Of a DNA stretch of 11,387 nucleotides, positions 8,301 to 11,387 are shown piece after piece (position 1 is the first letter of the stretch; each line of letters opens with the position of its first letter). The position numbers and the translations under genes are program-made. The notes beneath the pieces were generated by a model. That model made no database searches. It worked only from the letters and a program-made list of their open reading frames with translations, and was not told where the DNA came from. Source of the DNA: Lentisphaerota bacterium. GTDB taxonomy: Bacteria > Verrucomicrobiota > Lentisphaeria > Oligosphaerales > Oligosphaeraceae. Location: NCBI GenBank assembly GCA_012799755.1, contig JAAZKQ010000687.1, positions 1-11,387 on the forward strand, in the 5' to 3' direction.

Positions 8301-8591
8301 GCCAAGCGGATGCTCTTATGCGCCGTGGCCAACGCTCGCAATGCCGACGCCAAGATTGAGGGCCGCTTCATTATGGACATGGGCCGGAAGGGCCCGGTGC
8401 TGGCCGAGCCGGTACTGGCGACCATCGCCATGCCGATCCTGTCCGGCAATGCGCCGTTGCGCGTTTATCGCCTGGATAGTCTAACCGGCGAACGCCGGGC
8501 GGAGCTCACTGTTACGCGTGAAGATGGCATGGAGCGCTTTACGCTGGACAAGGATACCAAGAGCATCTATATCGAATTGGTCCGTGAATGA
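5319..8591 (+). CDS. Secreted multidomain glycoside hydrolase, clan GH-A-like
   Basis: Predicted extracytoplasmic enzyme of 1090 residues that cleaves glycosidic bonds. The signal peptide covers residues 1-22, with cleavage likely near SAWG/QAE. Residues about 25-200 and 204-390 look like beta-rich accessory domains; the second has the block DGQGGWTDQGSNDL (227-240) and later YADGQVVEI and WQNPRPEVPL, features of carbohydrate-active proteins in this kind of bacterium. The catalytic (beta/alpha)8 region begins near KFWGTN (473-478) and includes GVNLLRIHL. The likely acid/base is E619 in YEITNENS, and the likely nucleophile is E771 in VASEWNY. That is the usual clan GH-A arrangement, with Glu after Asn on strand 4 and a second Glu on strand 7. 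Residues about 830-1090 form a C-terminal beta domain. The barrel suggests a retaining beta- or alpha-glycosidase of GH5-like type; I cannot assign a CAZy family or substrate. Clan assignment is inferred from motifs only. Confidence 0.75.
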   Translation: MGKTLHYGLVALLLALVGSAWGQAEFNSNGHFIYSYHGVNVIEGDSLLLMDDDYRGFDRAQGYKLTMLDGVQTARCETEFISMVKTLQNRNGFAEVTWDFSIKGTPRGGKVELCLSIPAYVLDHWPPRRPSIASHEQRGIIYVESFFGNFEFDVNGSSHTWFLDDMRAAEWSKRFRLRVAPEYSKEEGCKVKAVLRIKGMPSTLNAFRSYPLAGFGNRGLRDEVADDGQGGWTDQGSNDLSCFTPGKIHAQGIPFVIGDKVIVLKGEARPAFPPASPLIDLDGVQAERLGFVHTLAWNAAFRQTVFVYELNYADGQVVEIPVRYGMEANDWWGENEPLVARIAWQGHNSEHAVALQHMQWQNPRPEVPLKSLRARSLETPSVPVILGLTALKRSVLTPAQLAVLDKLYVERARKEVSTEGWYECPIAWLDGIAPGSALDVSFLNDAPAGKHGWLKVAANVHFVFTDKPAETVKFWGTNAALYGPYPEKADAPGIACCLARQGVNLLRIHLYAIYRDTLIAEDGSLDPTALDKMEFFIAELKKNGIYTFMDWNDGMLFERLLGKALPEGGKGAKFAALFNRELIGASKKLAQALFTHVNPYTGLRMVDDPAVCMYEITNENSVVMNWGGLRERLAAEWCDELEALWLDWQRRQGIAEPQPLPRDFTSAGPTGMRFAAELQRAHLEEMKDYYHSLGGKAPISGTNITFTLGELWSSTNMDYMNDHAYADHPNVKAKPMTFNNGCSVTQAAWLLSIIPSFTRAKVAGKPVVASEWNYCYPNDTRCEGLPFMTAYSCFQDWDALLFYCATGSFDSGRWSRFHETPSILIHSQQTDPATWGLSQASALAFRRGDIRPSAKVVSLSYGPESLWANQSIAARMPFLGALVRVETTLTPAEVDAWPMNAPRDERGEDSLLNAAAKLGIDGVSPERVTGDTGEIVRYPAAGLLVVDTPRSKMVTGRLHALMDGPRQPQGLHIESPSSFATITLSSLSDEPISTAKRMLLCAVANARNADAKIEGRFIMDMGRKGPVLAEPVLATIAMPILSGNAPLRVYRLDSLTGERRAELTVTREDGMERFTLDKDTKSIYIELVRE

Positions 8592-8616
8592 GCGCTGAAG
8601 GGTGAATGAAGCGCAA

Positions 8617-8635
8617 GGCCTTGGCTGCCAAGGCC
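8617..8635 (+). other. Hairpin between the hydrolase genes
   Basis: GGCCTTG (8617-8623) pairs with CAAGGCC (8629-8635) around loop GCTGC, 25 nt after the glycoside hydrolase stop. No T tract follows, so it is not a standard terminator. It could protect the upstream message from 3' decay while letting transcription continue into the SGNH gene. Confidence 0.4.
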
Positions 8636-8695
8636 GGCTTGGGCAGTTACAAATAAATGGCAAGCGTGTTGTAAGAGATTAGGAGAGTAAGACCC

Positions 8696-9721
8696 ATGAT
8701 GATTCATGACAACATCGAGTTTCACAATGTCGGCGCCCTGGAGCCGGCAGTGGGTTTGAATGGTCTTTGTCTGCCGCGGCTGCCGCGGGAGCTGCGTTGG
8801 CAGCTTAATCAGCGCGCACGCAAGACCGGGGCCGAGTCGGTTGCCTGCGAGATGCGTTTTGTCACCGATGCGCCCGAGATTCGGCTCAGCCTGTCTTGTG
8901 TGCCGCCGGAGTTTGCGCCGACGCTGCCCTTGCGCGTCTTTCTGGGCAATTTTGATTTATCGCCGTTTCAGAGTCCCGTGCTGATTCCGGGGCAGGTGAA
9001 CACGGTGGTGTTGACACCGCCGGCTCAGATGCAGGCCGCCTGGGCGCAGGACGGGCTGCGCCCGAAGGGCTTTGCCCCGAATGTCTGGCGGGTGCAGTGC
9101 TGGCGCGGCTCGGTGATCTACTGCGGCATGGATTGTCTGGGCTGGTCGTGGCGACCGCCGACGGCAGAGGAAAAGCCGGCGAAGACCTACTTGGCCTATG
9201 GTTCCTCCATCACCCATTCGCATTTGGATGGCTATCCCCTGGTGGCGGCGCGTCGTCTGGGCGTGCAGCTGCTGAATCTGGGACAGAGCGGCGCCTGTCA
9301 CGCCGAACACGAAATGGCCGATTATATGGCGAATATGGACAACTGGGATTTCGCGACCCTGGAACTGGGCATCAATATGCTCGGCATGACGGTGGAGACC
9401 TTCCGCGAACGGGTGTTCTACATGGTTGATACCATGACTACCCGGCAGCCCGGCAAGCCCATCGTGCTGCTGACCATGTTCCCCTTTGCCCGCGATCTCA
9501 ATCTGGCCGTGGCCGACCCGCAAAATACCGCCACCCATTTTCGCGACGTAGTCCGCGAAGCTGCGGCAAAATGGCGTGACCGTAAGGTTTTCCTCATCGA
9601 AGGCGCCGACATCCTGGATGACTTCACCGGCCTGAACTGGGACCTGGTGCATCCCTCCATCTACGGCCATGGCCTCATGGGCCAGAATCTGGCCGCAAAG
9701 CTGGCTGCGATCCTGGGGTGA
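8696..9721 (+). CDS. SGNH/GDSL-family hydrolase, probable carbohydrate esterase
   Basis: Predicted esterase or lipase of the SGNH superfamily, 341 residues, with no signal peptide or membrane segment, so probably cytoplasmic. ATG 8696 has AGGAG at 8681-8685. Residues about 1-160 look like a beta-sandwich domain, as seen before the catalytic domain in several acetyl-xylan-type esterases. The SGNH domain starts at LAYGSSITHS: the nucleophile should be S171 in G-S-S (block I, where the classic form is G-D-S). Block II Gly lies in NLGQSGACH, block III Asn is N227 in ELGINML, and block V is D316-L-V-H319. All four catalytic positions are therefore present. Removal of acetyl or other acyl groups from sugars is the likely job, given the secreted glycoside hydrolase 104 nt upstream, but no substrate can be read from the sequence. 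Other SGNH activities (thioesterase, lipase) remain possible. Confidence 0.8.
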   Translation: MMIHDNIEFHNVGALEPAVGLNGLCLPRLPRELRWQLNQRARKTGAESVACEMRFVTDAPEIRLSLSCVPPEFAPTLPLRVFLGNFDLSPFQSPVLIPGQVNTVVLTPPAQMQAAWAQDGLRPKGFAPNVWRVQCWRGSVIYCGMDCLGWSWRPPTAEEKPAKTYLAYGSSITHSHLDGYPLVAARRLGVQLLNLGQSGACHAEHEMADYMANMDNWDFATLELGINMLGMTVETFRERVFYMVDTMTTRQPGKPIVLLTMFPFARDLNLAVADPQNTATHFRDVVREAAAKWRDRKVFLIEGADILDDFTGLNWDLVHPSIYGHGLMGQNLAAKLAAILG

Positions 9722-9725
9722 GCGC

Positions 9726-9768
9726 TGGGACGCGCCAACCGGTCCAAGGCGTCCAAGCGGTCCCACAT
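9726..9768. repeat. 9-nt tandem repeats and dyad in the convergent gap
   Basis: Three imperfect 9-base copies run from 9742 to 9768: GTCCAAGGC, GTCCAAGCG and GTCCCACAT. TGGGAC (9726-9731) is complementary to GTCCCA (9760-9765), and GGACGC (9728-9733) to GCGTCC (9749-9754), so alternative hairpins can form between the two convergent genes. It may serve as a two-way transcript end, although no T tract is present on either strand. Confidence 0.4.
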
Positions 9769-11267
9769 CAGTCCCCCCTGCGGCCACTGCGTTCGAGGAA
9801 GAAATCCTCCAGTGCCTTGACGCCGTTTTGCTGATAGGGAAGAGAAAGGTCGAGGTATTCGGCTTTGGCATCGGCGGCGAGGGCCTGTTTGAGGAGCGCC
9901 TTGGCGGTCTTGTCGTTGGGGACGGGCATCAGTGGCGCGAGGACGGCGAGCATGGCGTCAGGGCAGGCGGCATGGAGGGCCCGGACATTGCGCAGGATGC
10001 CTTCGACAACGGCGTCGGGCGATTCGCCGGCGAGGAGGTTCTCGGAGCCGATGTGCAGGATGATGGTGTGCGGAAAAGTGCCTTCGAGCTCGCCGTGACG
10101 AATGCGCCAGAGGAGGTTCTCGTTGCGGTCGCCGATGAAGCCCATATTGAGGACGCGGTGCTGGTTGAAGAAGGGAGTGTCGAGCTCCGGGGGACGGGGA
10201 TAGGCGCGGTCGCCATACCAATCCAGGGAGCCCCAACGATGGATGATGCCGTCGCCGGCAATGACGACATCGGGTTTGATAACGAAGTCGCCATTGCGGA
10301 GGATCATGGCGTGCCGGAAATGCCAGTCGTAGCCGCGGTCGTCGCCGCCTTCGGCGTCAAGTCCGTCAGCGACGGTCAGGTGGTCGGGGTAGTCGAGCGG
10401 GGTTTCGATCCAGCCTTTGCTGGTGGCGCAGCGTTGGACCTCATCGCCGAAGATGCCGGAGAGCTGGAGATTGGCAACGACGGGGCCATCGGCGGTGACC
10501 GTGACCCAGGTGATGGAATCCATGATGCCGTAGCGGAGATCGTCGCGAATGATGCCGCGGTTGAAGCAGCCGCCGGCGGTGCCGACCATGTAGTAGTTTT
10601 TGCCGTGCCGGACGGCCTTGACGTGATTGTGCCAGTCGCCGCAGAAGACCGTGTAGTTCAGGGAGTTGATGTCGCGTTCAAAGGCGAGCCACTTATCGCT
10701 GGTCCAGTCAATGGGCATGTGCATGAAGATGAAGGTCCAGCGTGCGTCCTGGTGGTCATGGATGACTTGTCGGGCCCAGGCGTATTGTTCGTCGGAGATG
10801 CCTTGCAGGGGGAGGCGGCCGTCGCGTCCGTCCATGGAATCCAGGCAGATGAAATGGCATTGCTTGTGGAGGAAATTGTAGTAGGTCCGCTTGCCGTGGC
10901 GTTGTTGCCAGATGCGTTTGGAGACGTCGTGGGCGAGACGATTGCCGGGCCAGCCGAGATTGATGTCGTGATTGCCGACGACGTAGTAAAAGCGCATATC
11001 CAAGGTAGCAATGAGGGCTTCCAACTCATCCCATTGGGCCTGCAAGCGCTTTTCCGTCGCTTCTTCGTTGGGACAGCCGTAGCCTCCTTCGATGAGGTCG
11101 CCGACCGAGATGGCGAACTCAGGACGGAGACGGTTCAGGGCCTTCATCGCTTCCGCGAAGGGGCCTTTTCTTTCGCCGCCGCTGCGGTCGGGAATGACGG
11201 CGAAATGAAAATCCAGGGGATTGTCAAGGTGCGGTTTATTGGTGTAGGGAAGAGCCGGTGAGGTCAT
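9768..11267 (-). CDS. Calcineurin-like metallophosphoesterase fused to a degenerate SGNH domain
   Basis: Protein of 499 residues without signal peptide. The ATG at 11265-11267 has AGGA (minus strand, 11276-11279) 8 nt before it. Residues about 19-235 are a dinuclear-metal phosphoesterase: D27 in IPDRSGG, GDLIEGG (D57), GNHD (98-101), H183 in FMHMP, and GDWHNH with H213 and H215. The first motif reads D-R-S rather than D-x-H, which I recall as common in this subgroup. After a linker, residues about 330-490 resemble PAF-acetylhydrolase-type SGNH proteins, shown by NMGFIGDRNENLLWRIRHGELE (two blocks). However, the expected GDS reads GDG (338-340), the GTNN block reads GSEN (407-410), and the chain ends without a DxxH. 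The SGNH half thus looks catalytically dead and may bind substrate. The phosphoesterase half should be active; its substrate is unknown. It converges on the SGNH gene with a 46-nt gap. Confidence 0.8.
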   Translation of the reverse strand: MTSPALPYTNKPHLDNPLDFHFAVIPDRSGGERKGPFAEAMKALNRLRPEFAISVGDLIEGGYGCPNEEATEKRLQAQWDELEALIATLDMRFYYVVGNHDINLGWPGNRLAHDVSKRIWQQRHGKRTYYNFLHKQCHFICLDSMDGRDGRLPLQGISDEQYAWARQVIHDHQDARWTFIFMHMPIDWTSDKWLAFERDINSLNYTVFCGDWHNHVKAVRHGKNYYMVGTAGGCFNRGIIRDDLRYGIMDSITWVTVTADGPVVANLQLSGIFGDEVQRCATSKGWIETPLDYPDHLTVADGLDAEGGDDRGYDWHFRHAMILRNGDFVIKPDVVIAGDGIIHRWGSLDWYGDRAYPRPPELDTPFFNQHRVLNMGFIGDRNENLLWRIRHGELEGTFPHTIILHIGSENLLAGESPDAVVEGILRNVRALHAACPDAMLAVLAPLMPVPNDKTAKALLKQALAADAKAEYLDLSLPYQQNGVKALEDFFLERSGRRGD

Positions 11268-11387
11268 GCTTGCTGTCCTGAAAAATGGCTGGCGTCAGTG
11301 GGTAAGGGCGGGGCAAGGGCTGGAATCATTTCCTCTGTTATGCGGTACTTGTGTCTATTTTGCGGCCAAAGAAAACTGAACAAAAGC
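11268..11387 (-). promoter_or_regulatory. Upstream region of the metallophosphoesterase gene
   Basis: These 120 bases should hold the promoter and leader of the minus-strand gene. I cannot name a convincing -35/-10 pair. A 21-codon frame (minus strand, 11329 to 11264) begins ATG-ATT-CCA and ends in a TGA that overlaps the main ATG as ATGA; its own ribosome binding site (AGAGG) is only about 2 nt from the ATG, so translation is doubtful. Confidence 0.3.

Noticed and set aside
9669..11261. Long plus-strand open frame of 530 codons opposite the metallophosphoesterase
   Set aside because: It lies antisense to a gene with clear catalytic motifs, overlaps the end of the SGNH gene, and its protein is a low-complexity mix rich in Val, Ala, Gly, Asp and Glu, as expected from the mirror of a GC-rich coding frame.

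Overview
GC-rich bacterial DNA from a Gram-negative, diderm organism: it encodes a TonB-dependent outer-membrane receptor, inner-membrane ABC transport parts and a secreted glycoside hydrolase. The mix of a large glycoside hydrolase with accessory beta-domains, a stand-alone SGNH hydrolase and a metallophosphoesterase-SGNH fusion is typical of the PVC superphylum. Lentisphaerota or Verrucomicrobiota is my best guess, as an inference from gene content only.

Layout. Positions 1-350 hold no convincing gene but contain several hairpins, ending in a strong intrinsic terminator (305-329) only 21 nt before the first gene. On the plus strand follow: a YejE-type peptide/microcin C ABC permease with about 190 extra residues in its first extracytoplasmic loop (351-1940); a MalK/PotA/FbpC-type ABC ATPase (2005-3072); a TonB-dependent receptor split by one in-frame TGA (3091-5259); a secreted glycoside hydrolase of about 1090 residues with a clan GH-A-like barrel (5319-8591); and an SGNH/GDSL hydrolase without a signal peptide (8696-9721). 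On the minus strand, tail to tail with the last, lies a 499-residue protein that joins a calcineurin-like metallophosphoesterase to a PAF-acetylhydrolase-like SGNH domain whose catalytic residues appear to be lost (9768-11267).

How they may work together. The plus-strand genes are separated by about 60-105 nt and could be co-transcribed. The receptor, hydrolase and SGNH hydrolase fit a glycan scavenging role: the GH cuts outside the cytoplasm, and the SGNH enzyme removes acyl groups, apparently in the cytoplasm. The two ABC genes belong to different transporter classes and need not serve the same substrate. The permease lacks its usual yejA/yejB/yejF partners in this window.

Most notable points: the otherwise intact receptor frame interrupted by a single TGA; the metallophosphoesterase fused to an apparently dead SGNH domain; the large insert in the permease; and a glycoside hydrolase I cannot place in a named family.
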